40,913 bases of DNA, taken from contig CALKXD010000160.1 of NCBI GenBank assembly GCA_938003855.1, positions 1 to 40,913 on the forward strand, given 5' to 3'. A model generated the notes under the pieces. The model ran no database searches. It saw only the letters and a list, made by a program, of their open reading frames with translations, and was not told the DNA's origin. This stretch comes from an uncultured Granulosicoccaceae bacterium. GTDB taxonomy: Bacteria; Pseudomonadota; Gammaproteobacteria; Granulosicoccales; Granulosicoccaceae. Shown piece after piece: positions 26,868 through 35,680 of the stretch. The position numbers and the translations under genes are program-made. Every line of letters begins with the position of its first letter. Within the stretch, counting starts at the first letter, position 1.

Positions 26868-27782
26868 ATGGCTGACGGAGCGATCGAAAACGGCGGTGCC
26901 GAAATGGGCCTGATGTCGCACCTGGTAGAGTTGCGGGATCGACTGTTACGCATGTGTCTGGCGGTAGGGGTTTTGTTCCTCTGTCTGTTTCCGTTTTCGG
27001 CGACGATATGGAGCTGGCTGGCTGAGCCGCTGACGCGTCACGCCGGAAAAATGATTGCAATTGATGTGGCGTCGCCTTTTCTGATTCCCTTCAAAGTCTG
27101 CCTGATGTTGTCGATTTTTCTTGCAGCGCCTTTTTTGTTGTACCAGATCTGGGCCTTTGTCGCGCCCGGACTCTATAAGCACGAGAAACGTCTGGTCTCG
27201 CCGTTACTGATTTCCAGCACTTTGCTGTTTTATCTTGGAATTGCGTTTGCCTACTTTGTGGTTTTTCCGCTGGTGTTTGGTTTTTTTAACAGTGTGGCAC
27301 CAGAGGGGGTTGAGGTCAGTACCGATATCACCCGCTACCTCGATTTTATACTTACCATTTTTCTCGCTTTTGGTATTGCCTTTGAGGTTCCGGTTGCCAC
27401 CATATTGCTGGTCGCGGTCGGTGCAGCAACACCCGATGGGTTAGCGAAAAAACGCCCCTACTTTATTGTAGCCGCCTTTGTCGTCGGTATGTTTCTCACA
27501 CCACCGGATATCATCTCGCAGACCTTGCTGGCACTGCCGATGTGGTTGCTGTTTGAAGTTGGTATATTTTTTTCGCGGCTGTTTTTAAAGCGCAAGGAAG
27601 AATACGCCAGAGCTGCAGAAGAGAGATACCTGCAGGATGACATCCAGTCGACCAGCGAAACACCTGTGTCAGACAGTTCGACAACAGCGGAGTCACGAGC
27701 GGCCACCGACCTGAAAGACAAAACCGGCAGCGCGGGTACCACTGCTGACGATGAAAAAGACGAAGACAAGCCCGGCCCTTGA
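26868..27782 (+). CDS. tatC: Twin-arginine translocase subunit TatC
   Basis: This 304-residue protein has six membrane segments. [13 protein letters not shown] opens the core, [15 protein letters not shown] carries Phe97, Pro100 and Glu106 of the signal-peptide site, and [10 protein letters not shown] carries the conserved Asp214. About 60 extra C-terminal residues after [12 protein letters not shown] form an acidic Ser/Thr/Asp/Glu-rich tail, making it longer than the usual 250 or so. It recognises twin-arginine signals with TatB. A 74-bp gap separates it from tatB. Confidence 0.95.
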   Translation: MADGAIENGGAEMGLMSHLVELRDRLLRMCLAVGVLFLCLFPFSATIWSWLAEPLTRHAGKMIAIDVASPFLIPFKVCLMLSIFLAAPFLLYQIWAFVAPGLYKHEKRLVSPLLISSTLLFYLGIAFAYFVVFPLVFGFFNSVAPEGVEVSTDITRYLDFILTIFLAFGIAFEVPVATILLVAVGAATPDGLAKKRPYFIVAAFVVGMFLTPPDIISQTLLALPMWLLFEVGIFFSRLFLKRKEEYARAAEERYLQDDIQSTSETPVSDSSTTAESRAATDLKDKTGSAGTTADDEKDEDKPGP

Positions 27783-27906
27783 TCGATAGCAATCCCGCGC
27801 TGGTGAACCCGGGATCGGTGTGTGGCGGGCTGTGCCTGTAAAAGCCAGCTGTGCATAACACTTGCCTGCTGTATCCATTCCTTTTTTAACAATGCAGTGG
27901 AGCCCT

Positions 27907-29451
27907 ATGAGTCAGCATCAGACTGCACCGCGCCGCAACGTTCTGTTGGTCATTATGGATGGTGTCGGTTTAAATCCCTCCAAGCTCGATAATGCCGTCG
28001 CGCTCGCTAAAACCCCTAACCTGGATAAGCTTTATTCCTCAAACCCGGTGACGGTTCTGGAAGCGTCAGGGGCTGCCGTGGGTCTGCCAGCAGGGCAGAT
28101 GGGAAACTCTGAGGTCGGGCATTCTACCATTGGTTGTGGCAGCATTCTGCGGCAGGATCTGGTGGTGATTAACGACAGTATCGCTGACGGCAGCTTCTAT
28201 AAAAACCAATCGATCCTGAACGCCTGCGATGCTGCGCAGGCGGCAAACCGGCCGCTGCACCTGATTGGTCTGGTGTCCGATGGTGGTGTACATAGCCATT
28301 TGGATCATCTGGTGGCGCTGATCAAAACCTGCGGGCAGAAGGGTGTGCAACCGATGCTGCATATGATCACTGATGGTCGGGATACAGCACCACAATGCGC
28401 GACAGCCTATCTGCCGGAGATAGAACAGGCGTTGCAGCAGGCTGGTGGTCAGATTGCCACTATCTGCGGGCGCTACTTTGCCATGGATCGTGACAATCGA
28501 TGGGAGCGCGTTCAGATTGCGTTCGACGCCATGGTACATGGCAAAGGCCAGGCGATAGAGTCCGCTGCCAGCGGCATTGAAGGTGCGTGGGCACAGGGTG
28601 AAACCGATGAATTTATCAAGCCGCTGTTGCTGCCCGGGGCTCAGTTGATCGACACAGCGGATCATGCGGTTTTTTTTAATTTCCGTAATGATCGGCCACG
28701 TGAACTGGCGAGTGCTCTGATTGGCGATGAATTCGAGCACTTTGAACGCGGCGGATTCTCTGCTATATCGTTAACCACCATGACACTCTATCAGCCCGAT
28801 TTCCCGTGTCCGGTGGCGTTTAAAAAAGACCAGCCGCTGACAACTCTGGGCCACGTGATCGAGCAGGCGGGCGTGGCGCAATTCCATTCTGCGGAAACGG
28901 AAAAATATCCGCACGTAACGTTTTTCTTCAATGGTGGCAGGGAAGAGCCTTACCAGGGCGAACAGCGCATAATGGTGAACTCGCCTTCGGTCGATACCTA
29001 TGATCTGCAACCTGAAATGAGTGCTTATGAACTCCGCGATGAGGTTCGGCAGGCACTTGAATCACAGCAGTGTGGCTTTGTGGTTGTTAACCTTGCTAAC
29101 GGCGATATGGTGGGGCACACCGGTGTGCGCGAGGCAGTTATTCGTGCGGTCGAAGTGGTCGATGACGTTGTTGGAGAACTGGTCAGTGTGGCACGGGCGA
29201 ATGACTACTCAGTGATTCTGACAGCGGACCATGGTAACGCTGATATGCTGGTCGATCCGGTGACCGGCTCGCCCCACACCCAGCATACGATATTCCCGGT
29301 GGCTTGCATGATTCAGGATAGCGTGGCCTGGCACCTTAAAAATGGCAGTGGGCTTTCTGCTATTGCGCCGACGGTATTGCAGCTAATGGGGCTGGCGCAA
29401 CCTGAAGCCATGCAGGGTGCGACATTGCTGCTCGAAGAAAAAACTCACTAG
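27907..29451 (+). CDS. gpmI: 2,3-bisphosphoglycerate-independent phosphoglycerate mutase
   Basis: The 514-residue protein is of the alkaline phosphatase superfamily. The metal ligand Asp18 (VIMDGVGLN) and the catalytic Ser68 (MGNSEVGHSTIG) are visible. ITDGRDTAPQC, FNFRNDRPREL, NLANGDMVGHTG and ILTADHGNADM give further metal ligands. It interconverts 3- and 2-phosphoglycerate in glycolysis, usually with Mn2+. The ATG at 27907 was chosen because the family begins near PRRNVLLVIMDG; an in-frame TTG at 27862 is upstream. It converges on uup with a 27-bp gap. Confidence 0.97.
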   Translation: MSQHQTAPRRNVLLVIMDGVGLNPSKLDNAVALAKTPNLDKLYSSNPVTVLEASGAAVGLPAGQMGNSEVGHSTIGCGSILRQDLVVINDSIADGSFYKNQSILNACDAAQAANRPLHLIGLVSDGGVHSHLDHLVALIKTCGQKGVQPMLHMITDGRDTAPQCATAYLPEIEQALQQAGGQIATICGRYFAMDRDNRWERVQIAFDAMVHGKGQAIESAASGIEGAWAQGETDEFIKPLLLPGAQLIDTADHAVFFNFRNDRPRELASALIGDEFEHFERGGFSAISLTTMTLYQPDFPCPVAFKKDQPLTTLGHVIEQAGVAQFHSAETEKYPHVTFFFNGGREEPYQGEQRIMVNSPSVDTYDLQPEMSAYELRDEVRQALESQQCGFVVVNLANGDMVGHTGVREAVIRAVEVVDDVVGELVSVARANDYSVILTADHGNADMLVDPVTGSPHTQHTIFPVACMIQDSVAWHLKNGSGLSAIAPTVLQLMGLAQPEAMQGATLLLEEKTH

Positions 29452-29478
29452 ATAGCTATTTCCCGGTGCTGGCCGGAT

Positions 29479-31335
29479 CTACGAGCTCTGGCTTTCCAGT
29501 TCGTCCCAGCGCGCGTAGGCGTCACTGATATCTTTATCCAGTGATGCATATTGCGCTTGCAGATTTTGCAATGTGTCGGCATTGCCCTGATAGATATCGG
29601 GGTCAGCAAGCTTGGCCTCAAGGTCAGTTTTTGATTTTTCCAGCTTTTCTATTTTAGCGGGCAGTGCATTGAGCTCGCGCTGAACGGTATAAGAGAGTTT
29701 TTTCTCTGTCTTTTCGACGGCCGCGTTTTTGCTCTTTTGAGATTTGGCTTTTTGCTTGCCGGATTTTTTACCGGATTCGGCGGCCGGCCCGGCCTGGTGC
29801 TGGTAGTCAGTGTAGCCACCGACGTACTCGGCCAGATTGCCTTTACCGTCGAGTACAATGGTGCTGGTGGCAATGTTGTCGATGAATTCACGATCGTGAC
29901 TGACCATCAGTACGGTGCCGTTGAATTGCAGCACGGTGTATTCCAGTAGCTCCAGTGTTTCGACATCCAGGTCATTGGTGGGCTCATCAAGCACCAGCAC
30001 GTTGGCAGGCCGGGTAAATAGTCGGGCCAGCAGCAATCGATTGCGCTCTCCGCCGGATAAAGCCCGAATCGGTGCGCGGGCGCGTTCCGGACTAAATAGA
30101 AACTCCTGCATGTAGCCCATTATGTGCTTTCGCACACCGTGGATTTCGACGAAGTCTGAACCGCCTGATACGTTGTCGGCCGCAGAGCGAGTCTCATCGA
30201 GTTGCTCGCGCAGTTGATCAAAGTAGGCGATCTCCAGGTTGGTGCCGTGCTCGACACTGCCTTCATCGGGTGTCAGTTCACCGAGAATGGTTTTCAGCAG
30301 AGTGGTCTTGCCGCTACCGTTGGGGCCGATGATAGCAATTTTGTTCCCACGCATTACTGTACTGGAAAAATTGCGGATCAGGGTTTTGCCACCAAGGGTG
30401 TGGGTAATTTTGTCGAGCTTGAAGACAATTCGGCCAGACTTGGTTTGGGTCTGCACCTGCATATTCACCTGGCCAATCTGCGCCCGACGCTGTGCGCGTT
30501 CCTCACGCAGTTTTTTAAGTGCACGCACCCGGCCTTCATTGCGGGTTCGTCTTGCCTTGATGCCCTGTCTTATCCAGTCTTCTTCCTGCTTGAGTTTTTT
30601 ATCAAACAGTTTGTCCTGTGTCTCCTGAGCCGCGATGGCCTGCTCGCGGGAGATTAAAAATTTCTCGTAGGTCTGATCCCAGCTGGTCAGGGTTCCCCGA
30701 TCGATTTCGACAATCCGATTGGCTAGATTTTTTATCAGCTGGCGATCGTGTGTGACAAACACCAGGGTGACCGGTAGTTTGATCAAAAATGCCTCGAGCC
30801 AGATCACGGATTCGACATCCAGATGGTTGGTCGGCTCGTCCATCAGCAATACCGTAGGCTCGCTGACGAGTGCTCTGGCAAGCATCACGCGGCGCTTTTG
30901 TCCGCCAGACAGGGTTGACACAATGCTGTCCGGCGATAGCCCCAGACGCGTAATAATGCTTTGTATATCGGCTGACGCACGCCAGATATCGATGTTGGTA
31001 TCGATCTCGGTGCTGCCCTCTGAGTACAGCTGCTGGAGCGCCGTCGCGGTTCGATCATCATGGCCGGTAGCAGCAACGTCATAGACGCTGCGGTTGTCTT
31101 CGCCGCCGGGGACCTCTTGCTGCAGCCGTGACACAGTCACCCCGTCGGAGATGACAATTTCGCCGGTGTCGGCCTGTATTTCGCCATCGAGTACTTTAAG
31201 TAATGTTGACTTGCCCTGGCCGTTGCGTCCGAGCACAGCGATTTTATTGCCGGGCTCGATAACAAGCTCGGCTTTGTCGAGCAGAGATTCGGGGCCAAAG
31301 GCGAGACTAATGTCGCGCAGCCTGATTAATGCCAT
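29479..31335 (-). CDS. uup: ABC-F family ATPase Uup
   Basis: The 618-residue protein has two ABC domains in one chain and no membrane segments. Walker A motifs are GRNGQGKST (36-44) and GPNGSGKTT in the second half. Signatures are LSGGQKRR and LSGGERNR, and Walker B motifs LLMDEPTNHLD and LVLDEPTNDLD. A Lys/Glu-rich C-terminal coiled coil covers roughly the last 80 residues and is typical of Uup. ABC-F proteins act on ribosomes; Uup also binds branched DNA and suppresses precise transposon excision. It lies just downstream of the YjgR-like gene on the same strand. Confidence 0.93.
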   Translation of the reverse strand: MALIRLRDISLAFGPESLLDKAELVIEPGNKIAVLGRNGQGKSTLLKVLDGEIQADTGEIVISDGVTVSRLQQEVPGGEDNRSVYDVAATGHDDRTATALQQLYSEGSTEIDTNIDIWRASADIQSIITRLGLSPDSIVSTLSGGQKRRVMLARALVSEPTVLLMDEPTNHLDVESVIWLEAFLIKLPVTLVFVTHDRQLIKNLANRIVEIDRGTLTSWDQTYEKFLISREQAIAAQETQDKLFDKKLKQEEDWIRQGIKARRTRNEGRVRALKKLREERAQRRAQIGQVNMQVQTQTKSGRIVFKLDKITHTLGGKTLIRNFSSTVMRGNKIAIIGPNGSGKTTLLKTILGELTPDEGSVEHGTNLEIAYFDQLREQLDETRSAADNVSGGSDFVEIHGVRKHIMGYMQEFLFSPERARAPIRALSGGERNRLLLARLFTRPANVLVLDEPTNDLDVETLELLEYTVLQFNGTVLMVSHDREFIDNIATSTIVLDGKGNLAEYVGGYTDYQHQAGPAAESGKKSGKQKAKSQKSKNAAVEKTEKKLSYTVQRELNALPAKIEKLEKSKTDLEAKLADPDIYQGNADTLQNLQAQYASLDKDISDAYARWDELESQSS

Positions 31336-31432
31336 GTCTGTACTATCGTCTGTCGTGGAGTCGGCACAGTACTACTGCCGACGAATAAATGGTGTGGCCT
31401 GTAAGGCAGAGGGCACAATAAAGCGCGCATTT

Positions 31433-32893
31433 TCAGTGGCGCTGTCTGCCGCCGCCAAACAACCCGCCGAGTATACCGCGAGTAATGGGTCTGCCGATCT
31501 GTGATCCCAGTGAACGCGCGACACTTTTTGCCAGCACCTCGGAGGCCGTTTTATGTGATTTCGGGCTGACCGTAACGAGTGAGTCTGTATTTTGCGGCAG
31601 CTCAAAACGCATGGCCTGCACGCGGGACTTGAATTTCCGGTGGGCGCTGTCACGATCGATTTCCTGGTCATAGCGCTGACCCAATGCGCTGTTGTTTAAG
31701 GCCTGTTTGCGTTCGCTGTCGTGGGCCGGTCCGGTTCGAGAGGCCGGCGGGCAGATCAGAACGCGTTCGACCATCGATGGATTGCCGGAGTTATCGATAA
31801 GCGATACCAGTGCTTCACCGACGCCCAGATCGGTGATTGCGCTCTCTGCATCAACCGCCGGGTTCCGGCACAGATAACCGGCGGTGGTTTTTACCGCTGT
31901 TTTATCTTTTGGTGTAAAAGCGCGTAACGCATGTTGCACATGATTGCCCAGCAGGCTTAGCACTTGCGGTGGAATATCCAGTGGGCTTTGGGTAATAAAA
32001 TAGATGCCCACGCCCTTGCCACGGATAAGGCGCACCAGGGTTGCAATTTTATCGAGCAGGGGATCGGGCGTTTGTTTAAAAAGAACATGGGCGTCTTCAA
32101 AGAAAAAAACAATTTTTGGTTTTGTGTGATCCGCGGCGTCAGGTAAGTCCTCGTAGGCTTCAGACAGCAGCCACAGCAGGAAGGTTGTGTATAGTCCGGG
32201 TTTCAGCACTAGTTTGTCGGCAGCGAGTATATTTATATTGCCACAGCCGTCTGTTGATCTAAGCACATCCTGCAGGTCAATCTGAGTCTCACCGAAAATA
32301 TCATCGATGCCGTCCTCTTCCAGTGCAGACAAACGACGCTGAATGGCACCGACCGATGCAGAGCTGATGTTGCCGTAGTCGTTGCGGAATTGCTTGGCGT
32401 TGTCGCCAATGAATTTCAGTGTGGTGCGTAACTCTTTTAAATCCAGCAGCAACAAGCCTTCGTCATCGGCAAAGCGAAACACGATGTTCATGATGTCCTG
32501 TTGTGTTTTGTTCAGATCCATCAGCAGGGACAATAGCGTGGGGCCGAAATCTGATACCGTCACCCGCACCGTGTGGCCTTTGTCTGCAAACAGGTCCCAG
32601 AATACGCAATGGTTGCTTTGAAAACTGAAATTCTCAGTGCCAATTATCTTGAGGCGTTCGGCCACCTTGGGGTGGGGTTCGCCGCGCTGACTGATGCCAG
32701 AGACATCCCCTTTGACATCGGTGATAAAGACCGGCACACCGATCTTTGCAAAATTTTCGGCAAGCAACTGGGCAGTGACCGTTTTGCCGGTGCCTGTGGC
32801 GCCGGCAATCAAGCCGTGGCGGCTAGCGTAGCCGGGGTGCAGGTAGGCGTGATTGTTACCTTTTCCGATGAGTATGTTCGGGACATCCGGCAT
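31433..32893 (-). CDS. YjgR/DUF853-type HerA-like ATPase
   Basis: The 486-residue protein is a P-loop ATPase of the FtsK/HerA clan. Walker A is GATGTGKT (31-38) and a Walker B-like KIVFFFEDAHVLF lies near residue 265. FITDVKGDVSGI, HCVFWDLFADKGHTVRVTVSDFGP and the C-terminal GGLFGGGRQRH are typical of the DUF853/YjgR family. GGGGAA lies nine bases before the ATG. Its biological role is undefined; HerA relatives pump DNA at repair sites. It lies 97 bp from uup in the same direction and may form a unit with it. Confidence 0.88.
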   Translation of the reverse strand: MPDVPNILIGKGNNHAYLHPGYASRHGLIAGATGTGKTVTAQLLAENFAKIGVPVFITDVKGDVSGISQRGEPHPKVAERLKIIGTENFSFQSNHCVFWDLFADKGHTVRVTVSDFGPTLLSLLMDLNKTQQDIMNIVFRFADDEGLLLLDLKELRTTLKFIGDNAKQFRNDYGNISSASVGAIQRRLSALEEDGIDDIFGETQIDLQDVLRSTDGCGNINILAADKLVLKPGLYTTFLLWLLSEAYEDLPDAADHTKPKIVFFFEDAHVLFKQTPDPLLDKIATLVRLIRGKGVGIYFITQSPLDIPPQVLSLLGNHVQHALRAFTPKDKTAVKTTAGYLCRNPAVDAESAITDLGVGEALVSLIDNSGNPSMVERVLICPPASRTGPAHDSERKQALNNSALGQRYDQEIDRDSAHRKFKSRVQAMRFELPQNTDSLVTVSPKSHKTASEVLAKSVARSLGSQIGRPITRGILGGLFGGGRQRH

Positions 32894-32976
32894 CGCTGCG
32901 TTCCCCTGAGTGATCAGTAGCTAATTCGCCATTGGACCATAACGACGATTATCGTGCTATCAGGCTCAACGTCTTG

Positions 32977-33840
32977 TCACGCGGTAATATTGCCGGTTGC
33001 CGGTTCGATCAGTGAATCATTGTCGGACCCGGTATGCGCATAGCTTGGTTGAATCAGGCCGGTGGTATTTTCACTCATCACCATTGAATAGCTGGCTCGC
33101 AGCAAACCGGTATAGGAATCTGTCCCCGGCTGCTTAAAATACGACAGATGCAAGCGCTCTTTGTCGAGGCGGTGTACCGGCAGTGATGCAATTGCAGACA
33201 GGCCAGAGCCACCGCCGATGATCAGATCAACGACATAGTCACGATCAAGCGGATAGGCCAGTGCGCGCAGTGAGTCGGACTCGAAATAGCAGAAAGTTTT
33301 CGCCACCTGCTTGCTGGTGATTACGCAGGCGTATAGGTGTATCTGATTGTCTGTTGCTTCCGGGCTCTGAAGGAATTTGTTGCTCTCTATCTGGAATTGC
33401 CTGCCTTGGGCCTTGACCGTGCAGGACAGGGCGACCAATGAGCTGGCCGGAATTCTAGGGTGTGTTGACCGGAAACTGCTGCGCGCCGATGTGCCGATCT
33501 CCGGTAGTCTGACATTGAGGTTAGGTGCCGCATTATGTATCAGCAGGTTGATCCCCAGTGCGAGCCGTGATTCCGAGTGCCGCCGTCGGCGCAGTTCGGT
33601 CGGTGCGTGGGAGCGGCTCTGCCTGGTACGCAGCGGCATGTTGTTGCTGCTTGCAAACTGCTCGAGCCATGACACGGCATTCGGGTGCACTGTGGTTAGC
33701 TTTCGACCCTGCAGGAGGGTGGCTTCTCCACTGATGAGAGCGCAGCGTATGACATGGCGATCCGGCAGTTCCTCGGTGGACAGCAGATCATTGTTGAGGG
33801 AATCAAGCCATGTGTCATTGGTGTCAGATAGTGGAGGCAT
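32977..33840 (-). CDS. Orphan 287-residue protein, unknown function
   Basis: No family was recognised. The protein starts MPPLSDTNDTWLDSLN and shows no signal peptide or membrane segment. Residues 1-60 look folded, with HVIRCALISGEATLLQGRKL followed by LEQFASSN. Residues 70-92 are Arg-rich (RTRQSRSHAPTELRRRRHSE), and the second half has a possible fold (YACVITSKQVAKTFCYFES, YVVDLIIGGGSGLSAIASL). The IGGGSGLS segment is reminiscent of a phosphate loop but is not diagnostic. The minus frame was preferred to an overlapping plus-strand frame at 33377-33913 because its amino acid mix is more protein-like. No ribosome site is clear. It follows the uup/yjgR-like strand direction but is separated by 83 bp from the latter. 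Confidence 0.6.
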   Translation of the reverse strand: MPPLSDTNDTWLDSLNNDLLSTEELPDRHVIRCALISGEATLLQGRKLTTVHPNAVSWLEQFASSNNMPLRTRQSRSHAPTELRRRRHSESRLALGINLLIHNAAPNLNVRLPEIGTSARSSFRSTHPRIPASSLVALSCTVKAQGRQFQIESNKFLQSPEATDNQIHLYACVITSKQVAKTFCYFESDSLRALAYPLDRDYVVDLIIGGGSGLSAIASLPVHRLDKERLHLSYFKQPGTDSYTGLLRASYSMVMSENTTGLIQPSYAHTGSDNDSLIEPATGNITA

Positions 33841-34327
33841 TTGTCCGTATTTTGTTGCGTCGATGAATCCAGTCGCGCTGGATTGGCAGCCGATTGATTC
33901 CTTACGGGCTTAGAGGATAGTAGATGCCATTGGTGTGGGACGAACCAGATCAAATAACCGGTCAGAATTCTGCGAGCCGTGGCGGCACTGTTGTCGTGAC
34001 CGGTTTAGTTGGCCGGCTCAGCAGGGCACAGTGCAACCTGTCACAGAGCACTATGGGCGGGGGCTTGAGGTACAAGTGCTGTCGGTGATCCGGTATGTTG
34101 GTGGAAGGTATGAGGTTATGTGTGTGACAGCAGCCGGGTCAGTGGATTAGCACGGTTAATAACAATAGCCGGAACAAACAGTTGATCCGGTTGCTGTGCT
34201 TTCAACGGGTCTGTCGGCGCGAGCTATTGCCGCGGGTGTGATGGCTGTCGGGGGCACAGCCGGGTGTCAGTAGATCTGCGGTAAAACGAATAGGGCACTT
34301 GCATTCAGGGTGCCCGTCTCCGGCGCG
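33841..34327. other. 487-bp region with no secure gene
   Basis: It lies between the orphan gene (start 33840, minus) and ibaG (stop 34328, minus). It includes the upstream region of the orphan gene. A 54-residue plus-strand frame at 33924-34088 has a good ribosome site and is listed separately. Loose inverted repeats near 34149-34200 (AGCAC and GTGCT) are too weak to name. No terminator was recognised. Confidence 0.5.
33924..34088 (+). CDS. Possible 54-residue protein
   Basis: The ATG at 33924 is preceded at six bases by AGAGGA, a good ribosome-binding sequence. The frame runs MPLVWDEPDQITGQNS through a small hydrophobic stretch (GGTVVVTGLVGRL) to a Cys/Arg-rich end (LRYKCCR). No family was recognised. 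It is divergent from the orphan gene at 32977-33840. The protein could be an accidental open frame; only the ribosome site argues for it. Confidence 0.2.
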   Translation: MPLVWDEPDQITGQNSASRGGTVVVTGLVGRLSRAQCNLSQSTMGGGLRYKCCR

Positions 34328-34576
34328 CTAATTGGCGGTTTGCTTTTCGCGCCACTCATCGGCGGTAAATGCTTTGATCGACAATGCGTGAATGGCCCCG
34401 GTTTTTATGTGTTCGTCGAGTACCGCATAAACCAGTTTATGGCGCTTGATAGTTGGCAGGCCTGCGAAGTTCTCGCTGATGACCAATGCCTCGAATTTGC
34501 TGCCGTCGCCGGTTACGTCTGCTTTGGCACCGTCGATTGCCTTTTCAATCTGGTCGCTGTAGTAGTCCATTCGCAT
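34328..34576 (-). CDS. ibaG: BolA-family protein, IbaG type
   Basis: The 82-residue protein is a BolA-like protein. TGDGSKFEALVISENFAG, RHKLVYAVLDEHIKTGAIHALSIKAFTADEW fits the IbaG/YrbA branch, with the conserved His in the RHKLVYA helix that can bind a 2Fe-2S cluster with a monothiol glutaredoxin. IbaG is tied to acid resistance and iron-sulfur and envelope homeostasis. The reading frame is open further upstream to 34783, but family length supports ATG at 34576 or 34570. ibaG usually sits beside murA; here it does not. Confidence 0.88.
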   Translation of the reverse strand: MRMDYYSDQIEKAIDGAKADVTGDGSKFEALVISENFAGLPTIKRHKLVYAVLDEHIKTGAIHALSIKAFTADEWREKQTAN

Positions 34577-34712
34577 GATGGAGATCTCGTGTTGCTGGAT
34601 TACCCCAGTATACCGTGTGATGGTGGTGTGGCGTGCAATAGATTCGAGATGTCTTCCGTCTGCACCAGGGTCATTGCTGCAGTGGGCGGGGTGTGCAGGT
34701 TTGCTGTGCCGG

Positions 34713-34740
34713 ATAAAAAGAGGGCCCGCGTGGCGGGCCC
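34713..34740 (-). terminator. Intrinsic terminator of the lipoprotein gene
   Basis: GGGCCCGC (34722-34729) and GCGGGCCC (34733-34740) form a perfect 8-bp GC-rich stem with a three-base loop. On the minus strand it is followed by TCTTTTTAT. It lies about 190 bp after the stop of the lipoprotein gene and about 140 bp before ibaG, so it separates two minus-strand units. Confidence 0.75.
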
Positions 34741-34930
34741 GATATGGGGGTGAGAACGTGACTGTTGCAAACAGGCCACGCACCTATTGTTTTAGTCGTT
34801 GTTTTAAAAAAAACAACTGAAATCGGTAACTAAATACTCAGTATGGTAAATACGTTAACAATAACTCGCGGAGTGCTGGATATTTGGCGTTTTTACGGGT
34901 CTGGTTTCAATTTTTACCGCGTTGCGTGAA

Positions 34931-35275
34931 TCAGGGGTCTTCAAAGAAAATGTAGGACGTCGAGTAGTCACTGAACTCGAAGTAAACGCTTTCTTCATCG
35001 GGATCGACCTTACCGTTTAAATTGGCATCCATCACGCCGTAGCCAAAGCGATACGGCCGATCAACGTCACGGCTGGTACCGGTGGCAGTGGATAGTTTGT
35101 CGATTTTCATGAATCGTTTTACCAGAGTATTTCCGGCGTAGACTTCCAGCACACCGTCGGTGCCTGTCCAGTTTTGTACGGCGCGTCCCAGTTTGTTTTG
35201 TGTTTCCTGTGTGCAGGCGGCCAGACCGGCAAGTGCGATGGCGCTGATCAGGATCGTTTTTGCGTGTAGTTTCAT
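34931..35275 (-). CDS. Small lipoprotein with an EF-hand-like calcium loop
   Basis: The 114-residue protein has a lipoprotein signal with lipobox LAAC and Cys21; Thr at the next position predicts the outer membrane. Residues 83-94, DANLNGKVDPDE, match the EF-hand loop exactly: Asp1, Asn3, Asn5, Gly6, hydrophobic 8, Asp9, Glu12. The rest is rich in beta-like segments (GVLEVYAGNTLVKRFMKID; ESVYFEFSDYSTSYIFF). No named family was recognised, though sequences of this style occur in gammaproteobacteria as hypothetical lipoproteins. Calcium binding is inference. The gene is alone on the minus strand, with a terminator 190 bp downstream and a 350-bp gap without other genes. Confidence 0.75.
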   Translation of the reverse strand: MKLHAKTILISAIALAGLAACTQETQNKLGRAVQNWTGTDGVLEVYAGNTLVKRFMKIDKLSTATGTSRDVDRPYRFGYGVMDANLNGKVDPDEESVYFEFSDYSTSYIFFEDP

Positions 35276-35405
35276 AGAGAGGGTCCGTTATTAATCACGT
35301 TCACTAGACATTGTGTGTCGGGTGCGGCGAATTCAAGAGCGTGGCATCAGCTTGGTGTAGAATATGCCGTATCCAAACTGTCACTATACCCGTTTGAGCA
35401 AATTG

Positions 35406-35624
35406 ATGAAAAAATACGGAATTAAAGTACGCATGCCCAGTGGTGACACCATGGCTGCGGCGCATTTGCTCGGCGAGAACTGGGAATCGTGTCGGTGGTT
35501 TTCAGATGAGCAAAAACGCAATGAAGCGTTGGCAGAGATGGAGCGGCAACCGCCTTACTACCGCAAGGGCGATGTGCCCACTGTGGTACTTGAGAAAGTC
35601 GAATCGGAGGACAACGCGGCCTAG
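35406..35624 (+). CDS. Small conserved hypothetical protein
   Basis: From ATG 35406 this encodes 72 residues: MKKYGIKVRMPSGDTMAAAH, then LLGENWESCRWFSDEQKRNEALAEMERQ and PPYYRKGDVPTVVLEKVE. Similar small proteins are widespread in proteobacteria and unnamed; the Trp/Arg-rich ESCRWF and the YYRKGD motif recur in them from memory. An upstream ATG at 35364 would add 14 residues, but a -10-like TAGAAT sits right before it (35358-35363), so the transcript may begin after that ATG. It is cytosolic and of unknown function. It converges on sixA. Confidence 0.7.
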   Translation: MKKYGIKVRMPSGDTMAAAHLLGENWESCRWFSDEQKRNEALAEMERQPPYYRKGDVPTVVLEKVESEDNAA

Positions 35625-35680
35625 CGCTGCTTGCGGCAGGCTGTCGCCCGCGGCTGTTTAGTGCTCGCGCCTGCCGCTGG

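Noticed and set aside
33377-33913. 178-residue plus-strand frame
   Set aside because: It is antisense to the orphan 287-residue gene and has a Ser/Arg/Cys-rich, non-protein-like composition.
34798-34817. GTTGTTTT/AAAACAAC inverted repeat
   Set aside because: It is an AT-only stem with an A loop in a low-complexity stretch, too weak for a terminator and without a matching gene end.
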